Assembly: GCF_015521605.1 (NCBI RefSeq)
Contig: NZ_WANV01000037.1
Location: 1-39,743, forward strand
Source: Thermococcus sp.
GTDB lineage: Archaea; Methanobacteriota_B; Thermococci; Thermococcales; Thermococcaceae
Length of the DNA: 39,743 nt
Direction: 5' to 3'
Below, piece by piece: positions 8,220 to 16,786 of this stretch. The notes beneath the pieces were generated by a model. It was not told where the DNA came from. It ran no database searches and saw nothing but the letters and a program-made list of their open reading frames with translations. Position numbers and translations under genes: made by a program. Positions within the stretch are counted from its first letter, which is position 1. The number at the start of each line of letters is the position of its first letter.

Positions 8220-8774
8220 GGTGTTCTCGGTCGCCCAGGTTATTACCTCCACGACCGCCCAGCCCTTCCACCCTTCTTCCCCAGAGGCGACGATGTAGAG
8301 GTAGTAGGTCTTTCCGGGGGTAGCGTTTGCGGTGTTTATCTTTACCTCGAACGTCCCGTTCTTCCCGGGTTCGACTTCGAGGGTTTCAGGCGTTATCCCC
8401 ACTTCTATCCCCGATACGGGCCGGAGCTTCGACTCCAGGCCGCTCCAGGAGCGGTGCCTCCCAGGTTCGCCGAGGTACGCCCTCAGCTCCACCCTTCCTC
8501 CATAGTAGCCGGTACTGGCTTCGCCCCCAGCAGATGAGACCCTGTACTCCTTCGTGAAGACGAGCCCCCTGAGCGTCACCGTCCGGTTCACGGGCACGAC
8601 GATGCCGTAGTAGTCCCCCATATTGTCTCCAGTTCCGACGAGGACGTTGCCGGCGTTGAACTCCCCGTAGCCGGGAAAGTAAGAGGGGGAGGTCGTTCTC
8701 TCGCCCCAGCCCCCTATGCAGCCGGCTCCGGCTATGAGGATCAGGGCCACGAGGGCGAGTAGCTTCATTCTCAT
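8016..8774 (-). CDS. Lipoprotein with lost stop, running antisense into tldD
   Basis: A 252-residue frame with a lipoprotein signal: residues 1-19 end in LILIAGAGC with lipobox Cys19, so it should be lipid-anchored outside the cell. Residues 20-180 look like a beta-rich domain (GDYYGIVVPVNRTVTLRGL, TYYLYIVASGEEGW). From about residue 186 onward the frame lies opposite the 3' end of tldD and has the look of non-coding shadow sequence. Codon 188 is CAA opposite a tldD Leu codon TTG; TTA there would give TAA and a 187-residue product. ATG 8774 has GGAGGAG upstream and a TATA box (GGTTAAAACG) near 8809-8818. The function is not recognised. Confidence 0.7.
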   Translation of the reverse strand: MRMKLLALVALILIAGAGCIGGWGERTTSPSYFPGYGEFNAGNVLVGTGDNMGDYYGIVVPVNRTVTLRGLVFTKEYRVSSAGGEASTGYYGGRVELRAYLGEPGRHRSWSGLESKLRPVSGIEVGITPETLEVEPGKNGTFEVKINTANATPGKTYYLYIVASGEEGWKGWAVVEVITWATENTSPQSPHEGPRQNVRPTVVDRNPLPLSAVARELYPEVVTYGADVPQDIKDSARERDVPHLGLNLAVLD

Positions 8775-8901
8775 CTCAGCTCCTCCACGTTCCATTCCGC
8801 CCCCGAACGTTTTAACCCTTCCCACCGCTTCAACCCCGCTTGAAGTCCCGCGGGATGGAATACCTTTTAAGCCCCCCATGGAACTCCAGCCGGGTGGGCC
8901 A

Positions 8902-10191
8902 ATGATAGACGAGCTGGTTAGGATACTCGAGAGAAAAAACGTGGAGTGGGAGCTCTACTGGGAGCGCGGGAGAGGAGGATCCTTCAGGATAGAGCGCGAG
9001 AGGGTGGAGCGCTCCCAGAGGAAGTTCTACTCGGGGATAGGCCTCAGGATCGGCTACAGGGGAAAACTTGGCTTCTCATACATAACCGGCCTCACCCACG
9101 ACAGAGGAACCCTTGAGGAGTTTGTGAGGAGGACTGTGAAGCTCGCCAAAGTTAGCGAGGTTCCCTTCCGGGGGTTCCCCGCTCCATCCAGGGTGCCCCG
9201 CGTTGACGGGCTCTACGACGGGAGGATAGACGAGATTCCCTTTGAAGAGGCCCATTCCCTTGCCGGGGAATTCGCCGCCAAGATGCGCGAGCTGAAAGAT
9301 GACTCACTGACCCTCTCGGGCTCGATAGCCCTTGCGGTCAGCAATTACGGGGTAGCGAACTCCAACGGAATTTTCTTTGAGGGAAAGGGAACTGGAATGA
9401 GCGTCTCTGCCTACGCCGTGAAGAGGGGCGAGAGGACGGGCTCCGGTTCGTACTACCAGGCTTACCGGTCGCTCCAGCCCTTTGAGGAGCTTGAGAATGC
9501 CATCAAAAAGTCAATTGAAGAGGCAGAGCTCAGCTATCGCGCCGGAAAGGTGGAGCCCCACGCCGGTGAGGTTCTCCTTGAGCCCGAGGCGTTCCGCGCC
9601 ATTCTGGGTATCTTTCTTGAGAACCTCTTCGGGGACGGTGTTTACTACGGGAGGAGCCGCTTTTCCAAGCTGGGGGAGGAGGTGGCTCCGGAGGGGCTGA
9701 GGATAATCGACGACGCGACGATACCCGCTGGTGTGGGGAGCTTTCCCTTTGACGGTGAGGGGAATCCCGGTGAGAGGACGGTCCTGGTCGAGGATGGTGT
9801 CATACGCTCCTTCCTTCTCGATGAGACGTACGCACGCCTCTTGAATATGGAGAGCACGGGAAACGCGGTCAGGGACTTCAGGACGATGCCACACATCGGG
9901 ACGAGCAACGTGGTGGTTGAAGCCGGAAGGGACAACCTTGAGGAGTTTGAGGGCATCGTTGTGAGAAGGGTCTTCGGTGAGCACACCGCCAACCCGGTGA
10001 GCGGCGATTTCTCGCTGACCGTGGAGCTCGGTTACATTCTCCGCGACGGCGAGGTCGTGCCGTTCCGGGACAACATGCTCGTTGGGAACGCCTTCGAGTT
10101 CCTCCGCTCCATAGGCGCCATAGGGCGTAAACTCCACCGGAGAGGCTCATTCTATTCGCCGAGGGTTCTCGGTACCGCCAAGCTCGTGTAA
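8902..10191 (+). CDS. pmbA: PmbA/TldE family protein, non-catalytic TldD partner
   Basis: A 429-residue homologue of TldD that lacks the HExxxH motif, as PmbA/TldE proteins do. The family signatures remain: an N-terminal domain (ERERVERSQRKF, GIGLRIGYRGKLGFSY) and a C-terminal half with VEDGVIRSFLLDE and the TGNAVRDF and HIGTSN segments, ending in NAFEFLRSIGAIG. It presumably forms a heterodimer with TldD, 683 bp upstream. GGGTGGG precedes ATG 8902, and CCTTTTAAGC (near 8863-8872) is a plausible separate TATA box, so it may be transcribed apart from tldD. The longer in-frame starts overlap the lipoprotein gene on the other strand and are not needed. Confidence 0.9.
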   Translation: MIDELVRILERKNVEWELYWERGRGGSFRIERERVERSQRKFYSGIGLRIGYRGKLGFSYITGLTHDRGTLEEFVRRTVKLAKVSEVPFRGFPAPSRVPRVDGLYDGRIDEIPFEEAHSLAGEFAAKMRELKDDSLTLSGSIALAVSNYGVANSNGIFFEGKGTGMSVSAYAVKRGERTGSGSYYQAYRSLQPFEELENAIKKSIEEAELSYRAGKVEPHAGEVLLEPEAFRAILGIFLENLFGDGVYYGRSRFSKLGEEVAPEGLRIIDDATIPAGVGSFPFDGEGNPGERTVLVEDGVIRSFLLDETYARLLNMESTGNAVRDFRTMPHIGTSNVVVEAGRDNLEEFEGIVVRRVFGEHTANPVSGDFSLTVELGYILRDGEVVPFRDNMLVGNAFEFLRSIGAIGRKLHRRGSFYSPRVLGTAKLV

Positions 10192-10254
10192 CTTCGATTT
10201 TTCCAGGTAAGCTTTTATAGTTCCACGTCTTACAAGCTACTTGGGTGCGTGTGT

Positions 10255-10917
10255 ATGGTATCCCACGGGATTGAGCCTATAATCCTCAAGATTAGACCCG
10301 GCGAGACGGTCCTCGTTGAATACAGCTCGGTGTCCTCCCCAGAAATCCTTCTGTACCTGATCAGCAGAAGGTTCATGAAGGCCGGCAACCCGGTTCTCAT
10401 CGATGACATCTCCGATACCTTCGTTGAATATGTGACCAGGCTTGAGCTGATGGGGCTGGATACTGACGATTTAGTTGGAATCCCCGTGATAAAGATAGGT
10501 GGCAGCAGGGAGTTTGGCAACGTTGTCGGGAGGGTCGAGGTGGACAAGTACTCCCTCGACTTCAAGTATTACGGCAAGATATACGACAAGGTCGTGCCTG
10601 AGAGGGTGGTATGCAATCCTGTTCTCGGGATACACAAGCTCTTTGTGGCACTTGAGCGGCAGGAAGTGATAAGGCTCGTCCGCAATATCTCGACCTTCGT
10701 CGGAAGGAAGAGCCGCTTCGCCCTCTACTTCATAAACCGGGACGTGCTTGAGAAAAAGACCCCGGAGCTCCTGCCCCTGCTTGAGGAGACGGCGAGCACA
10801 GTGCTCCAGTGGGAGGTGGACAGGGGCAAATACCGTCTGAGGACAATAAAGGCGGCCAACGACGAGATCCTGGGGATGGCAGTTTCCCTGAACTTCAAGG
10901 ACGTCAAGAAAACGTGA
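10255..10917 (+). CDS. DUF257 family protein
   Basis: A 220-residue soluble protein of the DUF257 type, a family seen mainly in Pyrococcus and Thermococcus. It begins with an Ile/Lys-rich strand and GETVLVEYSS, followed by ILLYLISRRFMKAGNPVLIDD, an arrangement like the start of a RecA/KaiC fold but with no Walker A lysine. The later FALYFINRDVL and TASTVLQWEV strands fit the same idea. ATG 10255 is preceded by GGGTG, and a TATA-like GCTTTTATAG lies near 10211-10220. No function is established for the family that I know of. It stands alone before the GH13 gene, which has its own TATA box. Confidence 0.8.
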   Translation: MVSHGIEPIILKIRPGETVLVEYSSVSSPEILLYLISRRFMKAGNPVLIDDISDTFVEYVTRLELMGLDTDDLVGIPVIKIGGSREFGNVVGRVEVDKYSLDFKYYGKIYDKVVPERVVCNPVLGIHKLFVALERQEVIRLVRNISTFVGRKSRFALYFINRDVLEKKTPELLPLLEETASTVLQWEVDRGKYRLRTIKAANDEILGMAVSLNFKDVKKT

Positions 10918-10956
10918 GGTTTTTAAGCACCTTTTCTTATCACTCTTGGTGATACC

Positions 10957-13125
10957 GTGAGGTCAGTTCTGGTGGCCATTATACTCCTGATGCTCCTGAT
11001 GCCGATGGCCGGCGCTTACAGGGTTCCGGAGAGGGGAGTTGTTTATCAGATTATGGTTGACCGATTCTACGACGGCAACGCGAGCAACAACGAGCCCTTC
11101 TACGACCCGGCCCATAGAAACTACCGCCTGTACTGGGGCGGCGATATCGAGGGGCTTATCGAGAAACTCGACTACATTCAGAGCCTCGGCGTCTCCATGA
11201 TATGGGTCTCCCCCCTCAACGACAACATAGACAGGATGGCCGGGGGGAGTGCGCCGTACCACGGCTACTGGACGCGCGACTATAAGCGCATAGAGGAACA
11301 CTTTGGAACCTGGAATGACTTCAGGAGGCTCGTGGAGGAGGCTAAAAAGAGGGGTATCTGTGTAATCGTCGACTACGTCCCCAACCACTCCAACCCGGCG
11401 ACGAAGGGTGAGTTCGGGGCGCTATACGACAACGGCACCTTTGTGACCGACTACTACCGGGACGCCAAGAACGCCACGGTGAACCCGATAACCGGTATCA
11501 GAGAGAACATCTACCACCACAACGGCAACATATTCACCTGGTCTGGAATCCCCCTCAAGTACGCCAACCTCTTTGGCTTAGCTGACTTCAACCAGCTCAA
11601 CCCCTGGGTCGATTCATACCTCACCGAGGGGGCGATGCTCTTCACTGGTTCTGGCGCCTGCGGACTCAGGATTGACGCCGTCAAGCACATGGAACTTGGC
11701 TGGCTGGAAGTCTTTTATCTCCGCCTCTACTCCAAAAAGCCTCTCTTCATCTACGGGGAGTATTACTCCCTCTCGCCCGAGAAAAGCGACGACCTCTACG
11801 GGCTGTACCGCTACTCCAACGTCTCACCGGTTCTCAACATCCCCATAAGGGAGGACATAGTGAGAACCTTTGGCTTCGTGGGAAGCCTCGAAACCCTCTC
11901 CAGAACGCTTGAGGATTACTACTCCTTCTTTGTCTACCCGAACAAGCAGCTCAACTTCCTCGACAGCCACGACCTGGTTCGCTTCCTCAACGAGGCAAAG
12001 CGGGACGATGCCGTGGAGCGCTTCCACATGGCACTGGCCCTGACAATGACCCTGCCCGGGATTCCGGTGATATACTACGGCGACGAGAGCTACCTAGTGA
12101 GCAAAGACGGAAAGGGCGACCCGTACAACCGGCCGATGATGGTCTTCGACAACACCACCGAGGCGGCGGGAATAATCAGAACGCTGGCGGAGCTGAGAAG
12201 GACCAACGACGCACTGGCCTTCGGTGACTTCAGGACTGTTTACGCCAACTACTCCGTGTGGGCCTTCGAGAGAACCTTCGGAAGCCACAGGCTCCTCGCG
12301 GTCATGAACAAGGGCTCGCCAGTCAGTCTGACCATAGACCTCGACTGGCCCGACGGAACGTACCGCGACGCCCTCTATGGAGCCGAAATGAAGGTCTCCG
12401 GAGGAAAGGCTTCCCTTGAACTCGGCCGCAACAGTTTCTACGTCTTCCACATTGAGCGCGAACAGGAGATGCCTTTAATCGGCTCCCTGACGCCCTATGC
12501 CGCCCAGCCCGGTCAGGAAATCCTCATAGCCGGGGCGGGCTTTGGGAACGGTGGGAAGGTCTTCATAGGTGGTGTCGAGGCGAAGGTTCTCTCCTGGAAC
12601 TCGACGGAGATACTCGTTGAGGTTCCCAAGGTGAAAACCGAGAACGCCTGGCTCGACGTCGTGGTCAAAACCGGGGGAAAGGCCAGCGAACCGGCAAAGC
12701 TCCGCTACTACTCGGGGAACGATATCCCAGCCCTTATAGCCATCAACGCCACGAACCTCACGGGGAGGCTCTGGATCAGGGGCAACCTGTCGGAGCTGGC
12801 CGAACCGAGGCCCCTGCTCAGGTCTTCAACCGACTACTACTTCACGGTCGCCCCGCTCCCCAACGGAACGGCATTCTCGGTGGGGCTCTACACAGGTTCT
12901 TCGTGGGGAGAGCTTGAACCCCTCAACGTCACCCTCTACGGCTTCGTGAACTCCACGGTGGTGGTTCTGAGGGATGAGCCCTCCGCCGTTGAAACCGAAA
13001 CGGCTCCGGCGATGCCAACAACAACGATAGCCCACATGCCAGTCGGAGAGAACCCTCTTCCCTACCTCCTCGCCGCAATTCTCCTGCTCGGGGCCGCTCT
13101 GATAATCTGGAAGAAAAGGGGTTAA
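10957..13125 (+). CDS. GH13 CGTase-like alpha-amylase, membrane-anchored
   Basis: A 722-residue secreted glycoside hydrolase. The signal peptide is about residues 1-20. The GH13 barrel shows region I DYVPNH (Asp139, His144), nucleophile Asp240 in GLRIDAVKH, acid/base Glu268 in YGEYY, and Asp339 in FLDSHD. The VKHMELGW and FLDSHDLVRF segments are typical of cyclodextrin glucanotransferases. A maltogenic C domain, an IPT/TIG domain (about 505-590) and a degraded CBM20-like starch-binding domain follow. A Thr-rich stretch then leads to a C-terminal membrane helix (about 697-717) with KKRG, so the enzyme is held on the cell surface rather than released. GTG 10957 is preceded by GGTGAT. Cyclodextrin uptake genes are not adjacent. 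Confidence 0.87.
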   Translation: MRSVLVAIILLMLLMPMAGAYRVPERGVVYQIMVDRFYDGNASNNEPFYDPAHRNYRLYWGGDIEGLIEKLDYIQSLGVSMIWVSPLNDNIDRMAGGSAPYHGYWTRDYKRIEEHFGTWNDFRRLVEEAKKRGICVIVDYVPNHSNPATKGEFGALYDNGTFVTDYYRDAKNATVNPITGIRENIYHHNGNIFTWSGIPLKYANLFGLADFNQLNPWVDSYLTEGAMLFTGSGACGLRIDAVKHMELGWLEVFYLRLYSKKPLFIYGEYYSLSPEKSDDLYGLYRYSNVSPVLNIPIREDIVRTFGFVGSLETLSRTLEDYYSFFVYPNKQLNFLDSHDLVRFLNEAKRDDAVERFHMALALTMTLPGIPVIYYGDESYLVSKDGKGDPYNRPMMVFDNTTEAAGIIRTLAELRRTNDALAFGDFRTVYANYSVWAFERTFGSHRLLAVMNKGSPVSLTIDLDWPDGTYRDALYGAEMKVSGGKASLELGRNSFYVFHIEREQEMPLIGSLTPYAAQPGQEILIAGAGFGNGGKVFIGGVEAKVLSWNSTEILVEVPKVKTENAWLDVVVKTGGKASEPAKLRYYSGNDIPALIAINATNLTGRLWIRGNLSELAEPRPLLRSSTDYYFTVAPLPNGTAFSVGLYTGSSWGELEPLNVTLYGFVNSTVVVLRDEPSAVETETAPAMPTTTIAHMPVGENPLPYLLAAILLLGAALIIWKKRG

Positions 13126-13700
13126 ATCTGCTCGAGAAGCTTCTTTCTCTTTTCCTCGTACTCCTCCGCCGTTATGACGCCCATGTCGTAGAGCTCTTTC
13201 AGCTTCTTGAGCTTTTCAAGCGGGTCCTCCTCATTCTCCAGTGCGGGGGGATGCTGAACCGTGGCCCCGGCCGAGACGACCCTGCTCACGAACTCCTTGG
13301 GCTTCTTCAGAACCCACGTCTCGTGGGTCAGGCCCTTCTTGACCTCAATCGTCACAGGCTCGACTGCTATCGCGTTGAGGGCGTCTTTTATGGCGTTTAT
13401 CGTATTCCTCGCCTGCTCCTTGTTCATCCAGCCGAGCTTGAGCCTTATGTTTTCCTCGCCCTTTATTAGGAACTCGGATGATATGACGCCCAGCTCAACG
13501 GTGACTTCCTCAAGCTTCTGGTACGGTATGGCTTTCATGTCGTACCTTCCAAGGATTTTCTCATCGATGTAGATTATCCTTCTGTCCGTTATCACAAGCC
13601 ACTTCGGCTTTTCGAGGCTGACCTTTTTCTTAACGGTAAACAGAACCTTTTCATCTGGTTCTAAATGCCGGACAACGGCCTTTGGAAGGTTTGTGCTCAT
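13122..13700 (-). CDS. Bacterial-PH-like domain protein with C-terminal SHOCT motif
   Basis: A 192-residue soluble protein. Residues 10-120 form a PH-like domain with the familiar start LEPDEKVLFTVKKKV and strands KWLVITDRRIIYID. The last 30 residues form a SHOCT helical motif (YDMGVITAEEYEEKRKKLL), a short oligomerisation element. ATG 13700 has GGTGAG upstream and TTAATATA near 13732-13739 as TATA box. The 3' end overlaps the GH13 stop by four bases. It probably has its own promoter and is not part of the MoxR operon that ends at 13738. Its biological role is unknown. Confidence 0.8.
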   Translation of the reverse strand: MSTNLPKAVVRHLEPDEKVLFTVKKKVSLEKPKWLVITDRRIIYIDEKILGRYDMKAIPYQKLEEVTVELGVISSEFLIKGEENIRLKLGWMNKEQARNTINAIKDALNAIAVEPVTIEVKKGLTHETWVLKKPKEFVSRVVSAGATVQHPPALENEEDPLEKLKKLKELYDMGVITAEEYEEKRKKLLEQI

Positions 13701-13737
13701 GACTCTCACCGTGTTACCCCTTGGAGGCGGGAGTATA

Positions 13738-14565
13738 TTAACCTTCCTTCCTGTAGAGCAGGAAGAGCGTTTCACCGTCAACACTCTCTATGAGGGGGGT
13801 CAGGATCTCCCTTTCCTCCCCCTCCTTCAGGACGACCCGTCTCGGCCTCTTCTTCAGCTCTGCCTCCAGCCGGAGGGTGTCCCACTCGAAGGAGGCGGAA
13901 CGGCTCAGGGGCATGACCCGGCTCTCGTCGGGCGTCTCTATCACCACCTCGCCGTTCATGGGGGGAACCTCGACCGCAACTATGACCCTCCTGTAGCTCC
14001 CGCTCTCGATTGAGGAATAGGCCATGGCCATGCCGAGGACGAGCAGGAGAACCGGCAGCAGGATTCCCGTTGTTGAAAGTCCCAGACTCCTCCCGAGCCA
14101 CAGGAGCCCCAGTGAAAGTGCAAAGGCCAGGAGGATGACGGGAAGGCCGTAGAGCAGGGTCTTTCCACCGGTTCCCCTCCACCCAAGTCCCCTCAGGACG
14201 TTCTCCCACGTCTCGGCGGTCTCGATGTAGTCGGCGAGTATGCTCAGGGCTATCAGGGAAAAGATCGCCAGGGGGTTGGAGAAGTAGGGGCTTGCCAGTA
14301 TCGCCTCGCTCAGGTTTCTGTATGCTTCTGGGAAGGCTATCGGGAGGAACTGTGAGAGGGCTATCGAGTAGGGCACCGCGTAGAGAACCGTCGAGAGGAA
14401 GACCGTCCCGCTGGCAGAACCCCGGGAGAGGAACGTTCCCAGGAGGATTATTCCAAGGGCCGCCGCCAGCAGGTAGTCCCCGGGACGGAACACGTCCGAA
14501 TACGCCAGGGACGTGAGGATTATCGCCGGAAGCACCACCGCAAGCTTTACCGCCCTGAAGTTCAT
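13738..14565 (-). CDS. Membrane protein of the MoxR/DUF58 operon
   Basis: A 275-residue protein with about six membrane helices in residues 1-190 (for instance VVLPAIILTSLAY, LLAAALGIILLGTFL, ILLPVLLLVLGMAM). A roughly 85-residue soluble C-terminal tail follows, rich in Glu and Arg. I do not recognise a named family. The start overlaps the stop of the DUF58 gene (ATGA junction), so it is translated with it and is the last member of the five-gene operon that starts at 20992. Confidence 0.75.
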   Translation of the reverse strand: MNFRAVKLAVVLPAIILTSLAYSDVFRPGDYLLAAALGIILLGTFLSRGSASGTVFLSTVLYAVPYSIALSQFLPIAFPEAYRNLSEAILASPYFSNPLAIFSLIALSILADYIETAETWENVLRGLGWRGTGGKTLLYGLPVILLAFALSLGLLWLGRSLGLSTTGILLPVLLLVLGMAMAYSSIESGSYRRVIVAVEVPPMNGEVVIETPDESRVMPLSRSASFEWDTLRLEAELKKRPRRVVLKEGEEREILTPLIESVDGETLFLLYRKEG

Positions 14566-15815
14566 CTTATCTCCCCCAGCAGCCTGCTCAGAACCTCCCC
14601 AATCTCCTCCCGTCCGGGAAGCCAGCGGACGACGTAAGCTCCGGTGCCCTCCAGCTCAGAGGTTATCGCCCTCTTCTCCATCTCAATCAGCGTGCCCGTT
14701 CTGGGGTCGAGGGTCGGGTAGACCGAGATGTCCACCACCACTGGCCTGGATTTTCCCCTATGGACTGCCATCACAGTCAGGATTCCCTTCTTTGTCTCCC
14801 CGGCCGTTCTGTCGAGCACGTTGGAGACGTATATTACCAGGGGAGTGTACTGGACGAGTATCCTCTTCAGCCTTTCAACCGCGTCCGCGAAGCTTTCCTC
14901 CTCGGTCTGGACCCTCTCGAAGTCCATCATAGTTCTGACCATTGTGTGCAGCTGTCTCGGCCCCGTGGCTGGCGGCAGGAACTTCTTTGCCCCAAGGAGG
15001 TAGAGACCCACGTGGTAGTCCTTCCTGAGGAAGCGGTGCGCCATCGATGCGACCAGGTTCATGGCGTGCTCGTAGGGGCTCTCGCTTTCAGTACCTATCT
15101 TCATGGCCTCCCTGGCGTCGACTATGAACAGGATTGTTTTCTTGCCCTCCCTCTCGAACTCGTTGACGAGAACCTGTCCCATCCGGGCGGTGGCCTTCCA
15201 GTTTATGAGCTTCATCGGGTCTCCGGTCTGGTAGTCCCTTATCTCCTTGAAGTCAGTGGAGATCGGCCCCCTTATCGAGAAGCTTGTCTCAGGGACGCTT
15301 ATCTTGGCCTTCCTGCGTGTTTCCGCTATCGGAACCGTCCTGATAACCTTGGGGACTGCCCTGAGCCTGAGCTCCTCGCCGTAGAGTCCCCAGATGTACC
15401 TCGTCCCCAGCGGGTTTCTGGTGGTTACCTCGCTCCTCGGCAGGGTGTAGAATCCCCTGAGCATCGGCCGTATCCTGTAGGTGTAGTTCACCTTCAGCGG
15501 CTTCAGCCCCTTGAAGAAGACCCCGACGTTGTTTCCCGATGTAAGGGCGGCGTTCTTTGGAAGCGGGTCCCTGACGACGACCAGTCCTATTCCCCTCTCC
15601 ACGGTAACCTCAACCCTGATCTCGACCTCCTCGCCGAGCCTTATCTCGCGCCTTGAGAGCTTTCTCCTCACCCTCACCTCCCTTGGGGGGTCAACGAGCA
15701 TCGCCAGGGCCAGCAGGGAGAGCGGCACTATGGCTAGGGCTATCATCCCCGGCGAGAGGAAGGCCGTTCCGAGGAGCAATGCCCAGAGGATGTATCCGGT
15801 CAGGCTTTTCCTCAT
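14562..15815 (-). CDS. DUF58 (von Willebrand A-like) membrane protein
   Basis: A 417-residue protein. Two N-terminal helices (about residues 8-40) anchor it, a beta-rich segment follows, and the DUF58 core centres on the hallmark GDPMKLINWKATARMGQVLV near residues 195-215. A vWA-like stretch starts at KKTILFIVDAREAM. DUF58 proteins are encoded with MoxR ATPases almost everywhere they occur and are thought to be their membrane-side partner or client. The ATG overlaps the MoxR stop by four bases. It follows the MoxR gene in transcription order. Confidence 0.92.
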   Translation of the reverse strand: MRKSLTGYILWALLLGTAFLSPGMIALAIVPLSLLALAMLVDPPREVRVRRKLSRREIRLGEEVEIRVEVTVERGIGLVVVRDPLPKNAALTSGNNVGVFFKGLKPLKVNYTYRIRPMLRGFYTLPRSEVTTRNPLGTRYIWGLYGEELRLRAVPKVIRTVPIAETRRKAKISVPETSFSIRGPISTDFKEIRDYQTGDPMKLINWKATARMGQVLVNEFEREGKKTILFIVDAREAMKIGTESESPYEHAMNLVASMAHRFLRKDYHVGLYLLGAKKFLPPATGPRQLHTMVRTMMDFERVQTEEESFADAVERLKRILVQYTPLVIYVSNVLDRTAGETKKGILTVMAVHRGKSRPVVVDISVYPTLDPRTGTLIEMEKRAITSELEGTGAYVVRWLPGREEIGEVLSRLLGEIR

Positions 15816-16786
15816 CGCTCCCCCGCCTCTTTGGGTACGGGTGTTTTTTCTTGGGCTTCTTTGATGATTTCTTCCCCGCTTATGCCTTCAAAAGCGTACT
15901 CGGGCTTAACCACAATCCTGTGAGCCAAAGCATCCACCGCGTAAGCCTTAACATCATCAGGCAACACAAAATCCCTCCCCTCAAGCAAAGCATTAGCCTT
16001 AGCCACCTTCATCAAGGCAATACCCCCACGAGGACTCGGCCCGGCCTCGACCCGCTCATCAGCCCGAGCATTCCTGATAAGCTCGGCAATGTACCTCAAC
16101 AAATCCCTACTAATGTAAACACCAGTCTCAACCAACTCCTGCATCCTAACAAAAACCTCACGGTCAATCAAAGGCCTCATATCAACCGTCGGATCATCCT
16201 TCCGCCAGGACAAGCGAGCCTCAAGAATGGCAACCTCATCCTCAAGTGATTTCGGATAACCAACGCGCAAGCGAAGGAGAAATCTATCCAACTGAGCCTC
16301 GGGGAGGGGGTAAGTCCCCTCGAACTCAATCGGATTCTGAGTCGCAATCACGAAGAACGGCCGCTCCAACTGGAACGTCTCCCCCTCAATCGTCACCTGC
16401 TTCTCCTCCATCGCCTCAAGCAATGCCGACTGAGTCTTTGGCGGAGCCCGGTTAATCTCGTCCGCCAGTAGAACGTGCGTGAAGATTGGACCTTTAATGA
16501 GTTCAAAGGTTCCAAGGTTTTGCCGCCAGACTTTGGTGCCCAGAATGTCTGCGGGTAGTAAGTCTGGGGTGAATTGGACTCGCGTGTACTTTAAGCCTAG
16601 GACTTTCCCGAAGGCTTTGGCCAGGAGGGTTTTCCCCAAGCCAGGGTAATCCTCGAAGAGCACGTTCCCGTTCACCAGAGCAGCCGCCAAAGTCTTCCTA
16701 ACAACACCCTCATTACCAATATACACCCGAGAGATTTCCTCAACGATTTCCTCAAGGGTTTCAAACGCCTCTTTAATCCCAATCAT
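15812..16786 (-). CDS. MoxR family AAA+ ATPase
   Basis: A 324-residue AAA+ ATPase with Walker A DYPGLGKTLLA (Lys52), Walker B VLLADEINR (Asp109, Glu110) and a sensor segment ATQNPIEFEGTYPLPEAQLDRF. MoxR ATPases act as chaperones that assemble or activate partner proteins, here probably the DUF58, vWA-like and transglutaminase-like products of the same operon. ATG 16786 follows GGGGTGGG and overlaps the upstream stop (ATGA). Codon usage is unlike its neighbours: many GCT, GAT, GTT, ATT, TTG and CGT codons in the centre and GAA/AAA at the end, where flanking genes use GCC, GAC, CTC, ATA and AGG. The protein itself looks intact. Confidence 0.95.
   Translation of the reverse strand: MIGIKEAFETLEEIVEEISRVYIGNEGVVRKTLAAALVNGNVLFEDYPGLGKTLLAKAFGKVLGLKYTRVQFTPDLLPADILGTKVWRQNLGTFELIKGPIFTHVLLADEINRAPPKTQSALLEAMEEKQVTIEGETFQLERPFFVIATQNPIEFEGTYPLPEAQLDRFLLRLRVGYPKSLEDEVAILEARLSWRKDDPTVDMRPLIDREVFVRMQELVETGVYISRDLLRYIAELIRNARADERVEAGPSPRGGIALMKVAKANALLEGRDFVLPDDVKAYAVDALAHRIVVKPEYAFEGISGEEIIKEAQEKTPVPKEAGER

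Noticed and set aside
14760-15656. 298-codon plus-strand frame opposite DUF58
   Set aside because: Antisense shadow; no ribosome binding site and DUF58 is unmistakable on the other strand.
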